Shown: positions 39,907-52,800 of the stretch, piece by piece
Numbering within the stretch: the stretch's first letter is position 1
How the letters are laid out: each line of letters opens with the position of its first letter
Source: Pocillopora verrucosa
Taxonomy: Eukaryota; Cnidaria; Anthozoa; Scleractinia; Pocilloporidae
Assembly (NCBI RefSeq): GCF_036669915.1
Contig: NC_089321.1
Location: forward strand, 2,793,316-2,857,315
Reading direction: 5' to 3'
DNA length: 64,000 nt
The notes under the pieces: model-generated
The model's database searches: none
Told to the model about the DNA's origin: nothing
The model's input: only the letters and a program-made list of their open reading frames with translations
Position numbers and translations under genes: made by a program

Positions 39907-42900
39907 ATGGCAAAGCCAGTTGTGGTGATGAAAATCGTGCATGCAGTCGTCTTTGGTCTTGTTCTTCAGAGTTGCAGTACAGAAGGTATGATATTGCAGT
40001 TGAAAAACAAGATTTACCACGAATTTAGGAGATTCTTGACTTAGCGTGGCTAGACATACTGCATGTGTTGTGCTTTTAACGATCGTAAAAAATCTTTTCA
40101 TTGATTAGCGGAAAGAGCAGATCGATCTTATTGATGTGATGCCGTAGTGTTTGAACACTTGGGCTTAAACCCTGGAAACATGTTTGTTCCCAGTGACTGT
40201 AACTAACAACGAGTAATTAAAGAACTTGTCGGCTTTCCTTCGACCCGAGCCATTTCTTTGATATCGTAATGTTCATTAATATGTAAACATGACAAGTTAA
40301 TGCGGTACAACCAGTGAGTGACTGGTCTCAGAAAATATCGTGAAAGATTTTGGATTAATCGAGTGTTTCATGTACCGACATAATGAGTGGTCTGAAAGTC
40401 GATAAATAGCGGTCTGAAAGAACAGATTTGTCGTCCGATTTTCAAACCTTATTTTTTCCTATTCGTTTTATATTAGTGCGTGACCCCGAACGGCTCAAGT
40501 TTCACTCAGGGTGCGTTCCTTTGAGAGAATCCGGATCAGGATTTCTGATCTGTGGGGTTCCTTTCGAGCAAATCCATTTTCAGATCAGTGATTTATCAAA
40601 TCCACTCTGGACAAGGATTTATGGATCATTGATCTGCGCGATCTGAAGACGGATCATTGATCCAACGCGTTCCTTTGGGCGAAGGATCCGAAATTAATCA
40701 TTTTGCCCAGCGGTGCTCAATTTCAAACAAGTGGGTAATTCATATATTGACCGGAAAGATTGTTGGCAATAGCTCCACAAATTTTGCGATAAACACGAAA
40801 TGCACTCGATTTTGTTATGTAAAATCGATCGGCCACTGATCGTAGGAATTCAGGGTTCCCAAGTATCCATGTCGTAATCAAAACTTGCCTCTGTAAGTCA
40901 GTGGTAGGTCTCCATAAGGCAGACCTGGGAAGCAGGCGCTCCAAACAGCTGACTGTGGTTCTTGAAATCCGAGAATGACTTCAAGAATCTGAAACACTGA
41001 AGAGTGGTTTAATACGTTCAAAATAATTTTCAATGCAGACATGGCTCTGCCTCTGCCTTATCGAAAGAAACAATAGAGATTCGTAAAATTCACAACTTCT
41101 CGCTTCTTGTAGTATTGAATCATCGGAAAGTTCTCTATTACCGGTAACGAAACAATAGCCTCTCTACACGCGACGGCCATCTTGTTTTCGTTTTTAAATT
41201 TAGCGCGCTATTCTTCTGACGCGCTCTACAATTTCGCGCCTGCTGTCATGGTAACTGATCTGATGAAATAAAGCTCCGTTCCTCTGATGCACCGTAATCT
41301 GTGTGATCTTGGATCACAAATCTTAACCCGGATCCTCCCAAAAGATCGCACACTCAGATTCCTTTCCAGTACTCCATAGTACTTCTTTTTAGTTTATTCG
41401 AACCTCCAGCAACCGCTGGGCCACAGCCTGCTCATCAATAAGGCTCTAACTGGTGAGAGGGCCGGGTAAAGGTCAATATGGACCAATTTTGCTTCCCTTG
41501 TTCACTGTATAACAAACCTGGACGAAGTGGCATCTTTTACTCAAAGGACTGTGGTTACGATAAGTCGCTTTGTTTGTAATCACATGGATATTAGAATCCT
41601 TTTCCCAAACCAACGGAAGATTATGGCACAGTTACCCCCATTTCAAATGGAAAATTCCCAGTTTTTAAGGCATGTATTTTTCATGATTGCATGCAAAAGA
41701 ACAACTCGTATTCCTTTAATGCATAAAAACAGACAATGTTTAAAATTTTTGCAATATTTTTCAGCTGAACTTCACAAGCAAGTCACTGTTGACTGTGATT
41801 TCGACCAAATGTTAGTTCACATAGAAAAATCCCTGATACCAGAGTTTAAAATGAGTGACGTGCGCTTATTAGATCCTAACTGTCAGCCAACAAAATTCGA
41901 GAACAGCAGTCACATGACCATTTCTGCACCGTTGATTGGCTGTGGTACCACGTTAGAGCATACGAAAGACAGTCTAATTTACAGAAATATGGTCAAGGAT
42001 GTTCGGGTGACTCAGTCTGTTATCAGCCGATTACAGGTTTGTTTTCTTTTTGTTTGTTTTTAAGTTCAGATAGTTTGACTCTTCAACTCCCAGAAGTGAT
42101 TAACAGGTAAATTCTCTCTGTAGTATCCCTATATCCATTATGAAGCAAACAGGTAATTAGAGTACTTAAACATGTTAGGTAGAAGATGTTATCTTGATCT
42201 AATACCAAAGTATTGTAAATGATTTACTAGGAAATTTGTAGCAGCTAGAGGGGAGAATTGACGATCAGTTGTTGAGAGTTTAAAGGTTGAGTGTTTATCG
42301 GGTACAATTTTTGATGGGACACCTCGCGGTAAATTTCGTTTGATAATCGTTACTAAAAAACTACTTATGCGTGTTACTATGATATTATGTGCATGTAATG
42401 CTGATAACTGTTGTATTATCTCTAGTAGAACTACATTTCACAAAAAATTCTTCTTTTCACGATCTTATCTTGAACGTGATTTATTTGTGTCCATTTCCTT
42501 ATTATCTTTTTTCTCAGGACTTAGAGATTCCATTTGAGTGTACTTATCCAAACCAGGCTGAAGCCTCATTGATTCAGATGAACATCACAAACACCAAAGT
42601 CATTTTTCTGGCACCTGACGATGGTTCTGGAATGTTTGATCTGGATCTGAATATTTATAAGGTACGGATGAAAGGACAAGGAGATTATGTGGTGCGAAGG
42701 GATGCACTGATATATCAGAGTGCATGAGCATTCACTCTCAACTTGTATTCGCAGTGATAATGTGTCTAAAAAACATTACGCGCTTCTGATTGGCTGAAAA
42801 CGAGTGCATTCTCATGTAATACGAGTGCAAAGTTGAAACACGAGTTCAAGTTACAAATAGCGTGCGCACGCTTTTAAAATGTCGTCAGTCTTTACTTTCT

Positions 42901-45103
42901 GTGCGATGTTTTTTCATGTACATTACTAACAAGACATTGCTTGCAATTTGGTGCCCTACGGGCTCGTACAATTTTGTTGTCTCTGAAAAATCCACTCGTC
43001 TTATTTAAACCAAACTGCACTCGAAATCATGTTATTATCTAATTACCTATACACAGTGCATTAGCTACTACAACGCGAAGCCAATATCAATGCGACTAAA
43101 CTATGTTGTAGTGTGTGGAGTATTCCAAGGATCGCCCCTCGTCGACAGTCAATGTTCCATACTCTCTCCTTTATACTTTGTTAGCGACGACTGCTCCCCC
43201 TTCGTTACCCCTAAATACCGTGTGATCCCCCAAAAATCATCCGACTCCCCTCCAGGCGATAACTTAAGACTGGCCCCTGTTCCTCCATCATTGTAGTGCA
43301 CTCTCTTCACTCTACCTTTGATTTCATCCAATCCTTAGTAACACCTTTGATGAATGCGTTTTTACGTGCTTTGTTTCACAATGCAGAGCGTAGACTATGA
43401 TGAAGAGTACAGTAGTTTTCCACTGGCGGTTACACTGCAACAGCGACTTTACTTACAAGTATCAGTAGACACGCCTGACACGCGGTTGGGTATCGTCGCA
43501 GACACGTGCTACGCCACGCCTATAAACAGTATTTCTAAGAAAATCAAGTATGACATCATCGTTGACGGGTAAGTATCAATGATTGTTGCAAACATTTTGC
43601 TACGCTGTAAACGATCTTGTCTTAGATTGGTCAAAAAACTGACTGGTGAATTCATGCGTGTGAATGAACTTTATTTTCTGATTGAATACAAAATTATCTT
43701 ACCTAAAAGAAAAACAAAGATGCTGTTTCATTGGCTGACGTCATGAGCGTGCACAATTTATCATTCCCGTGTGCCGTTAGAGTAGATTTCAATTGAGTGC
43801 TGACCATAATTGGTTTCGCTTTATTTCGCATTGTGATTGGTCCAGAAACCATGCGCCACTGTGTCAACCAATCAGATGCAAAACTAAAACTGATCACGAC
43901 TTGGTCGCCCATATTTTCCCGTGCTTTAGGCAGTTTGTTTGGTTTTACTTTGAGTTCTCATTGGCTCTTTAAGTTATTTTCCTTTTTTCTGATTGGTTGT
44001 TGTGATTTTTTTGGTGTAGATTTTACAACACTCTGTCGAGAAGCGCTCTATTGCGACTTTCGGCTCTGATACACTATTTTTTACAATTAAGGTGTCCAAA
44101 AGACGAGACCGTGAGATTTCACAGCGGCCCTCCCACCACGCAACGTTTTAGCATAGAAGCTTTTAAGTTCATGAATGGCCAGGTCGTGCCTTACGTTTAC
44201 ATTCACTGTGAAGTCGTCCTATGTAACCTGACAGATGGCAAGCCCAGCTGCATGCAGAAATGTGACCCTCATGTGAATACTAGACTGAGGAGGGAGGTCA
44301 ATACAGATTATTACGACCTGGAAAAAGGGCCAATAATAATTCTAAGGGATCCTGAGGATAATTTTGAACCAGAGAATGCGGAAGAATTTCGAGAAAATCG
44401 AGGTATGAGTGACGCTAGTGAGAAAGAAAGTGAAAGGTGAACCTGGCGGGGGTTTTGGTCCAGGCATACCTAGAGAAAAGTTGGTAGGAATTTCCTAAAT
44501 TAAAAAAGGCAAGACGGACTCTAGTGAGAAAGAAGGTGAAAGATTAAGTCAGCTTAAGGCCTTATGGTCCTTTAGGTGAGGTACTGTCCAGGTTTGCGAG
44601 AGTAAAGCTACTTGGAATGTCTTAAATTATATATGGTGAAATTGGGTTCATGCTTGCTATTGGCGGCGGACAAGACGTCGTGATTACTTTCATTTACTTC
44701 AGACTAAAAGATTGGGCTAAAATGTTCGACCATATCAAAAGTTTACCTTTGTCTTATTGAGAGATATGTTTCTTCCGTCTTTTCACGAGCGTGGGATAAG
44801 GAAAAAAATCCTGAGTCCCCATGAGGTCTCCGAATGTCTGAGGTTTGTTTCCTCATGGGGAATCAGAATTTTTTCTAGGCCCACGATCTTGACTAGACGA
44901 TAAAGCACATCTTTCTCGATTTCTTTTCCGAGCTCAAAACTTACCATTTTTCTTATTCTATTTACAAAATATATCGTTATTGTTTTCCAGATCATGGATC
45001 GAAAAACATGACCAAATGGTTGTTCGTTGTCATGGGATGCGTCTGTGCAATGTGCTTTGGAGCTGTACTCCACACCATGAAAGAAGTCAAACAAGCGAAG
45101 TAA
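39907..45103 (+). CDS. Zona pellucida (ZP) domain protein, membrane-anchored (complete, 6 exons, 366 aa)
   Basis: Exons 39907-39985, 41765-42036, 42518-42661, 43387-43568, 44092-44402, 44991-45103; GT-AG junctions, phases sum to 1,101 nt, stop TAA 45101-45103. Residues 1-26 are a signal peptide (MAKPVVVMKIVHAVVFGLVL...). The ZP-N half opens with VTVDCDF and has four Cys (VDCDF, PNCQP, GCGTT, FECTY). The ZP-C half carries six Cys (DTCYA, GCPKD, HCEVVLC, PSCMQKC). RLRR at 290-293 is a furin-type cleavage site placed just after the ZP domain, as in secreted ZP proteins. A hydrophobic anchor (about 339-356) and a short basic tail follow. ZP modules polymerise into extracellular filaments or coats; which coat this serves is unknown. 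Being only SP-ZP-anchor, it is a minimal ZP protein. Confidence 0.92.
40510..41351. mobile_element. Non-autonomous DNA transposon in ZP intron 1
   Basis: The left end gtgcgttcctttgagagaat and the reverse complement of the right end gtgcgatcttttgggaggat align for about 45 bp with mismatches. Direct actcag hexamers flank it at 40504-40509 and 41352-41357. No transposase frame inside. Terminal style and size suggest a hAT-like miniature element, but the superfamily is inference. Confidence 0.6.
42078..42290 (+). repeat. Miniature element, family B copy 1
   Basis: Shares ordered blocks with 62206-62411: agaagttatcttgatcta-type centre, gtagcagctagaggggagaa and a ttaaaggtt end. In ZP intron 2. Confidence 0.65.
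43125..43275 (+). repeat. Dispersed 'actctgttggtgacgactg' repeat, copy 3
   Basis: Shows cgacagtcaatgttcc, tatactttgttagcgacga, ctgctcccccttcg and gtgtgatcccccaa in the order seen in the other two copies. In ZP intron 3. Confidence 0.6.
43835..44055 (+). repeat. Dispersed 'ccaatcagatgcaaaactaaa' repeat, copy 1
   Basis: Ordered blocks ccaatcagatgcaaaacta, cgacttggtcgcccatat, gtttggttttactttgagtt, ctgattggttgttgtgat. The same blocks, more decayed, are at 47375-47570. It abuts the acceptor of ZP exon 5. Confidence 0.55.
44405..44650 (+). repeat. Diverged tandem duplication behind ZP exon 5
   Basis: The segment ctagtgagaaagaaagtgaa near 44413 recurs as ctagtgagaaagaaggtgaa near 44520, and tttcctaaatt recurs as gtcttaaatt. 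Period about 105-130 bp, at the 5' end of the last ZP intron. Confidence 0.5.
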
Positions 45104-46867
45104 ATAAAAGTTAAAAGTTTTAAAAGCGTTTACCCTAAATTAGTCAATAATGAATGGAGAACATGTTAAAGAAGAAGAGCACTGAATGAATATACTTTTT
45201 AACATATGATGGGCCGTTGAGCTGGAGAAGCAATTTCAGTTGACATTTGATCGATATAAATGATACACGAACTTCTGCCCGGATTGTTCCAGCTGGATGT
45301 GGAGATATGCTTTTTTCCTGTCAAGTTTACATATAAAAATATATTTTCTCATGCTGTAGCGAGAGCGTTTAGAAAACTCAGGCCAAGTAGTGCAACTTGT
45401 ACTGAAAACGATCACTTTTCTCAAACGTCTGACGCCAGATGATAACGTGATCTCTGGCTCAACGCGGGCTAAGGTCACTTTCCCCAGAGCTAAGGCAAAA
45501 CATTTACTTCAACTTTGATCGCACTTTAGTTTAACGTGATATTGCTGAAAACGATCAAAACAGAGGGTGAACGGAAAACGTGTTAGTCTCGACGAAGTCT
45601 AATATAGTACTGAACTAGTCAATCGTGTATCGCTTCTTGTTACCTCATGCGAGTGAAACATTTTCCCTAGGGAGACCAAATAGGATTTTTCAACCTAATT
45701 GTTTTATCTCTAAACAGGTAGATGCCTATTTATAAACCATGCTATCTTTCGAGTGTACCTCAATTTTGGTATACAATTACTTACAAAAATTGGCACTCCA
45801 ATATGATGATAAAAATGACTTTATATTTAAAATAAATAAAGATAGGGTGCAAGTCATGTTGAAAAATTGGTGAGTCATGTGCTAATTTTTCCTAACTTTT
45901 GGAATTTTCGACAATTTTAACCCCCACTTAAACTGAGGCCAACCGGCTCCATGGGTTGTGATTTCTAAAAATCTACGCCAGCAAATTAAAACATATCAAT
46001 TACACATCAATGATCATTTAATAAAACAAAAGGCTGTAGGTATTTAAAACTTGGTTAATCCTACAACTGAAATACTACCTACATCGCTTCTGGTAACCGT
46101 GATCATAAAAGAATTTGAGAGTAGGCTTGCGTAGAAAAAAGAGAGAGCTTTTTTCTTTTAAAATTCATTAATTGTTTTTTGACGTGACTCTTCTTCTATA
46201 GGCGATAATCGTTTTACCTACACTTCATTCGCAATTGAGATGCCATATCACGATAACATTTACAAGAATAACATGGTTTACCGATATATAAGATCCTGTC
46301 GCTGCGTATGTCGATACCCTAAACCAATTGTTTCACTTAGGCAGGATCCTGGCTCCTTGTTCTAAATGCAATTGGCTTTTGTTGACTTTTTCAGATTCAC
46401 CTGCATGGCAGCCAGTTATAATACACTTATACTGACAACTATGCAATTTTCTAAGCCCTGGAACTCTCGAATTGAGACTTTGCATTAAAGGATATTCTTA
46501 TGAAGAATAACTTTGCATCACTGTCTATTGTATCAAATTAAGCTTGGTATAGTATAATGGTGTTAAATTTTCTTTGAGAAATTAAGTAAAACAATAACAA
46601 TTACCATAAACATCAGCCGATATTCTGAAGTAATAAAAATGGTCTCAACACCGAGGTGATTTAACTTGCCGTTTACTTCACGAAAGTAATGGCACTTTAA
46701 ACATGAAAAAAAATTAACTAGGCTTGAGCCATTCCTGTCCTAAAATCTGCCATGCGTTATGAATTAACCACTAAAAAAATGGTAAGTTCCAGCAAAGATA
46801 GGAGAAGTCGTTCTGAATTCACGACAGGAAAACAAAAGTTTAGACAGCAGCGATTCCAAGTTAGTCT
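45104..46867. other. Convergent 3' regions of the ZP and Roco genes
   Basis: No coding sequence recognised. AATAAA near 45832 could serve the ZP transcript; another overlaps the stop codon at 45103 and is too close to be used. I saw no clear poly(A) signal for the minus-strand Roco gene. Confidence 0.5.
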
Positions 46868-49800
46868 TTAGAGCAAATCGGCGCAAACGGGGAAGTTACA
46901 TTTTACAAGCTTATCGTATAATTCTCCCACACTGCGTATGAAGTCTTTATCTCGAGCATAAGCCAACACGGCGTCACAAGGATTTATTAGTCGGTTGTCA
47001 AGGAAACGGATCTCTGTCGGACTCAAACCCAGTCGCTCCGCCAATAATTTCCATTCATCTCCACCTGAAATTCCAAGTAAAATTTTAGAGTATTGGAATT
47101 GTTACGAAACTACTCCATACTGAATGCACAAGCCAATATCTTAAATACATTGTTGTGAATTGGTGTGTAGGACCCAGCACATCAAATAATTTGAACAGTG
47201 ATACTAACCACACATTTATGTTGCACGAGAGCAAGAAATAGACGCACCTTCGGTTTAAAAGCATTGTTTTGCATTTGCTCATTTTGGATCAATTAGGAAA
47301 TGGGTGCCGCAAATAATCTGGAATCGCTAAACAAAAGCATTTCTTCTTTCTACGATGAATCTAAAGAACTCCCGCCATCAAGTGGACCAATCAGATGTAA
47401 ACTGAGAAAATATTAAACGCGACTTGTTCATTTGCGTCAGCCCGCGAAACATTTATTCGTCTTGACTTTGAATTCACTTTCGCCCCATGCAGCATTTCCC
47501 TCTTTCCTAACTTATTGTTGTGATTCCTTTGGTTTTGATCTAACAATGAATTGAAATGCGAATTGCGGCGCCGTTGTTGAAAGACTTTCCTAATTTTATC
47601 CCAATGAAGTCACTATAATAGTGTGCTCACCACTCAAGGTAATTGTCAAATTAAATCTTTGAATATTGGGAATATTTGCAACGTCGCAAATATCAGGCAA
47701 CAAAGGACCTAAGAAGTAAAAGGAAATCATTGTCATTCTTAAAGACAAAACAAGTTATGCATCATTCACCTCCGTATTAATTGAGGTTACTGTAAAGAAT
47801 TAATCAAGTGGAGTAACAGAAATTAAACAGCAGTCTTCACGGGATGCTTACTACTCGGCTGTTTACAAGTCTCAGGAAGACGACTTGGACTCGAACTAAC
47901 CGACTCCAAAACGTCAAGTTGAGATCAGCATTGCCTTCTAACGCTTGATATGTATGTAGAGACATTTCAGAAAATGGTACATTTTAAGCTTGGTCATCGA
48001 ATGGAAGAAAGTGTAGTATCTCTATTTCATATCAAAATACGGTTAATTAATTAATCTGATAAAGTTCTTAATCATAACAATTACAACTTCCTCGATTGTG
48101 ATTGGTTTAAAAAACTACATATTTTCCACTAATTCGCTTGCCAGGTTGTTATCAGACAGTTTGTAATCGGAAAGTTCAATAAGCCAATCACATTCCAAGT
48201 TGTAGTTTAAATCAACCAATCACATTCAAAGTTGAAGTTTAAATCAACCAATCACATTCAAAGTTGAAGTTTAAATCAACCAATCACAACCTTAAATAAT
48301 CAACGCCTCCTTTGTCAGTCTATTAACGCATATTTTCCTTTTCTTTTACAACTTGGCTATTCTTCTTTTCTCTGAAATTGTAATTTTTATGATCAATCGG
48401 AAACAAGACTTCGTGTCGTCCAATTCAGTCTGTAATCATACAATTTTGTCATCACTCGTATGATTACAGACCGAATTGGACTCCACTCGGCCCTATTTTC
48501 GTTACTAAAAAGAAAGGAGTACAAACTACTCCAATTGTCTGCTTTCTGTAGATCTCCGAAACACTTTACCTGTTGTACCAGCAGGTACTATCTCTCGTAA
48601 TCGTTTTACAACATCAAGTCTATCTGTAGATTTGGCTTTTAAACAAATGCAGCGAATTTGACGCTTTGTCTCTGGATCTGGCTGTTCTAAAGATGCTAGG
48701 TCCAATGATAAACTTTTGTGAAATAGAGCAACAACATCGTCTGCATTGCTTGTCCTCAACTGAAGGGCTTGGACCAGCCCGTCGGAGAGGACAAGGGTTT
48801 GTTCGCCTTCCCCTAAAATATCGATAAAGTAAAGCCTTAGCTCAATACCATCAAATATTTTTCCTCTTCCGATTTTCCTTACAAACTGTGGACCATGCTC
48901 CTGTATTGCGTTTTTTAAAACAGGGAATCGCACTTCGGGTTTAACTAGACCTAAAATCCGGTTTAACACGACTTTGACGTTCATGATATAATTTACCTGA
49001 TGAAATGACACAGACGAAATATGCATAACAATGACAAAGCTTTTCAAAGATGAACCAAAGGACCATAAGAAAAACACTCTGTCGTTCGTGTGGCACACAT
49101 TTATGGCTACTGCATCGTTTGGAGAACCGCTCAGTAACTACAAAGTTTACATGCAGAAACTAACCTTCAGTATAAGGTAAAGCTGATTCCTGGTTGCCCT
49201 CGCCAGTGACTCTCTGTTGATTTCATAATTATTATGTCAATAATTTATCTCTGTGTAAGTTGTTGTTGTACTGTTTTCTTGCATTCTAGCGTTGATAGTA
49301 CACGCAATTTCGTTTTTTAAGTTTAGCGGTATCCTTTACTACTTTCCTTCCCACGAAGGGATCGTTATAATAGTGAAATGACATTTTTACAAGTAAAACT
49401 TTGAAAGTCACAAATATTGAGATTTAGTAGAAAGTAGATATTTTCTCTAGAGACGTTTGCCTTAAAGTATGGCCTTCCTAGTACATTGGATACAATGAAT
49501 AAACAATAGCCTGCATTTGGCGCGAAAATATGCACAGTTCTTTGTCGTTGGACAAATGGAGGCTATTGTGTTTATTATCCTGCGCGTAGGAAGAACATGT
49601 TAATGAACAGCTCACCGTTTACTGCGTGAGACATATATTCACTTTTCAGTGTTCTCTGTTACGTGGATGTGTATGAATTACAAAACAACATCCATTTCTT
49701 CTGTAACAACCAAAAAACCCTCTATCATCTCTAATTAATTTTAACGAAGACTTTTCGTAGTAGACGTAAGGTTTAAAAATTAGGTTATATCGTTGGGTAT

Positions 49801-52800
49801 CCCCTGTTTTAACAAGGGAATAATCGGTCACGTGATGTGTTTAGACCAATCGCGCTTAGGCAACCATTATTGATGGATGATAGGCATTGGTATGGAAATA
49901 AGTAATTCTTATTGAACACTGACAAAACCTTAACTTACCGTTTTATGTAAAAATGGAAACCATGATGCGAAGGGCTCAAGAGCAACCCTGTATTCTCCAG
50001 CATCAACACGCCTGGTGCATACAACAGGCCTTTGACAATCAAGCAACTGTGACTCTGACCAGAAGTGCAGACATTCTTCCTCCTTGCAGCCACTTGCATG
50101 ATGGGTGTCACAATAATTCACCGTCTTTCTTGTGCAACAAATTGGACAGCAAACTGACATTTCGTAAGCCATGTTCTTTAACCAATGAAACTCCCTCCGC
50201 ATGCATTCGAGAATCAGTCCCAGTTGTCGGCACACAATACGAGCAAACTCTACTTGAGGAGTGTCTTGGCTAAGTACAGATGGTAGATTCAGCCTTTCAT
50301 TCTCGGAAGCCCCTGCCTTGCACTTCCCATGATGAACGACAACTTCAATGAAAGAGGAACGGCAGAGAAGGATCAGAGAGATGCCTTTAGCTGGGTGTGT
50401 GTAAAACCTGACGAAATTGTGATACAGTTTAGGGTGCTCTTGGTTGAAACCTTCCCGTGTGCACCATTGCATGACCATCAGGACTAGGCGAGGAAACAGT
50501 CCAATTGGCAATTGACCAGATTTAAACTTCACAAAAAGGGATGGAATACCCGCAGATGAAAACAAATCGGTGACATTCTTCGGGGGGGACATCAACATGG
50601 AAGGTACAAGATACTCGCTGGGTGACCCACTCTCGTCAGACGACGGCCAAGGACATAACAAGCCAAATTTCTCCATCATGTTGATAAGAATGTCGACGTC
50701 AAAATTTCCTCGGGTGTCAAGAAGGGGATCCCACAAGTCTTCTAAGAGTCGCTTTTCCAAGATTCCCCTTTTCTCAAGCTTTTTCCACTGTTCTGTATGT
50801 TCCCTTTTACTCTTCTTGAAGGGCGGGATAGTAATCACCTCCTTGAAGACGTCTATCAACCACTGTGGATCCAAAATAACGATTTTGTTTAACTCCGGAG
50901 TGTCGTCAAAATGAATCAAAACTCTCTGGTCGTGTAAGAGGTTCAACATAGTTAGAAACTGCTCTTCAGTGGAAACTCCGCATACCTCAAGTGCAATTCT
51001 TTTCGCATCTTCGACGTAAATCCATTTCCTTCCTTGCTCAACCGTCTCTCGTACAGCCTTTTCAAACTTCAGCCATTTGATTGGAATAGCCTCTTTCAGC
51101 TGAGGCAGCTTCTTGGCAGTGTCCAGCACCCCTTTTCTCAAACGAATAACCCCTTCACATTCTTCCTTACTCCCGGACTTAGTGTTGTCTACGACAAAGA
51201 AGTCGAGAATTTGTTTACCATAACTTTTTTCCTTCAAATTGCCAAAAATCTCTCTTGCAAGCTCTTCAGGATCTGCACCTTTGTACGGCTTGTCAGCGTG
51301 GGTAAAGACCAGAACAACTGGGGGCTGCAGCAGCTCTGGTTGCATGAAAGTTGAAGGGGTTTCTTGAGGCTTCTCACTGTTTGGAACCAAACTAGAAACC
51401 GAGGACATCCAAAAGTCGAGATAATCCATATTACTCTTCTTAGAAAGAACGTCTTTGATAGACTTGAATAATCCTCGCTTCACTCGGGATATAGACTTCT
51501 CCTCTGGATTTCGGTTGAGATTATAAACCAAAAGGTAAATTGCCCCTCTTGTTAGAAAAAGTGGGTGGGTAGAATAATAAACTGACTGTCCGCCAAAATC
51601 CCACAAAGTTGAAAAGATTTCATCTTTGTCTTCGTCAACGCGCACAACTTGAAGTAGCTTGGTAACTAACGATACTATTTCTTCTGGCACGGCTGTAACC
51701 TTTGGTGCACCGGATGACACACCATTATGATTTAAAAAAGATGGACCTCCTTTCTTCTCAGGTACATTGTCGTAACGAGATGGGCTAAGCTTGAGTTCTT
51801 TTCTTCGTTCGTTTTTCTCGAGGCTGTTAACAATATATTGAGCTGTGCGTTTTTCAAAAGAGATTGGCTCCATGCTTGAATCTCTTTCGTGGGTTGCCTC
51901 TCCCATTTTCCAAACTTCCGTTGATACTTTACAATAGGAAGGATCTGTTTCGATACCTATAGTACTGCTTTCTTCTGGATTGAATTCCTCTCCTTTCAGT
52001 GATCTCTTTAAACTTGTTTTTCCTGACTGACCTTGCCCAATGAACATGATTGGCACTCTTTTCACACAAGTTTTTCCTTCTTCGATGGCTCGATGGTAAG
52101 CTTCGAGAGCCTTAGGGCCTCGAGCAACGATTTCCACAGGAACTGCAACAAAATAGCAAAACAATTAGACAACAAATAGAGCAAAAAAGGGCATTTACTA
52201 TCTACAGACCTTTTCTAAGTGTAAGATTATTTGGATCAAGGGTAGGAATTGTCATTTCTGGTTAGAATGGAGAGTAAGTCGGCGAGTGTCATGGGATCAC
52301 CTCAAATGAGGATCTACCTCGCGATTTTACAGTTATTCCTTGAAATAATAATTTCTGCACTGTTGCAAGGTGTTTTGCTTTGTTGCTTTTAAAGACTGTG
52401 CAATTCTATTTTAGACTACCATCGTGCTACCATAGTTATACAGTTATAGGTTGTTTGTTTCATTTTCCCATTCAAATTCTTTTATTATTTTTTACAGAAC
52501 ACTGTCAGCGACAGAAAAAGTCTCCCCAGGTGAAAGCCTTACATAAACTAGAACAGCAAACAATGTTGAAATATTCTGAAATCTGTGAGTAAGTATTTCT
52601 TGACAAAAAGATAACCACACAATTAATTTTCGAGGAAAGATACAAAACTCACCTGATTCATGTTCGTTATCGTCTTCTCTTCCAATTTGACGAACCTGTC
52701 GATCATCATAATACAAGCGTTAATACTTTTAATCGTTTCCTGTTCCATCTTAATGTTTAGGTTTAAATATTGAAAAGTGTCATCTAGAGGCCCTAAATGG

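Noticed and set aside
45103..45108. AATAAA overlapping the ZP stop codon as poly(A) signal
   Set aside because: Too close to the stop; cleavage would leave almost no 3' UTR. A later AATAAA near 45832 is likelier.
48184..48288. CRISPR-like spaced repeats
   Set aside because: Units are contiguous with no spacers and lie in a eukaryotic intron; a simple tandem repeat.
49953..51354. Several plus-strand open frames of about 100 codons
   Set aside because: Antisense shadows of the long Roc-COR exon.
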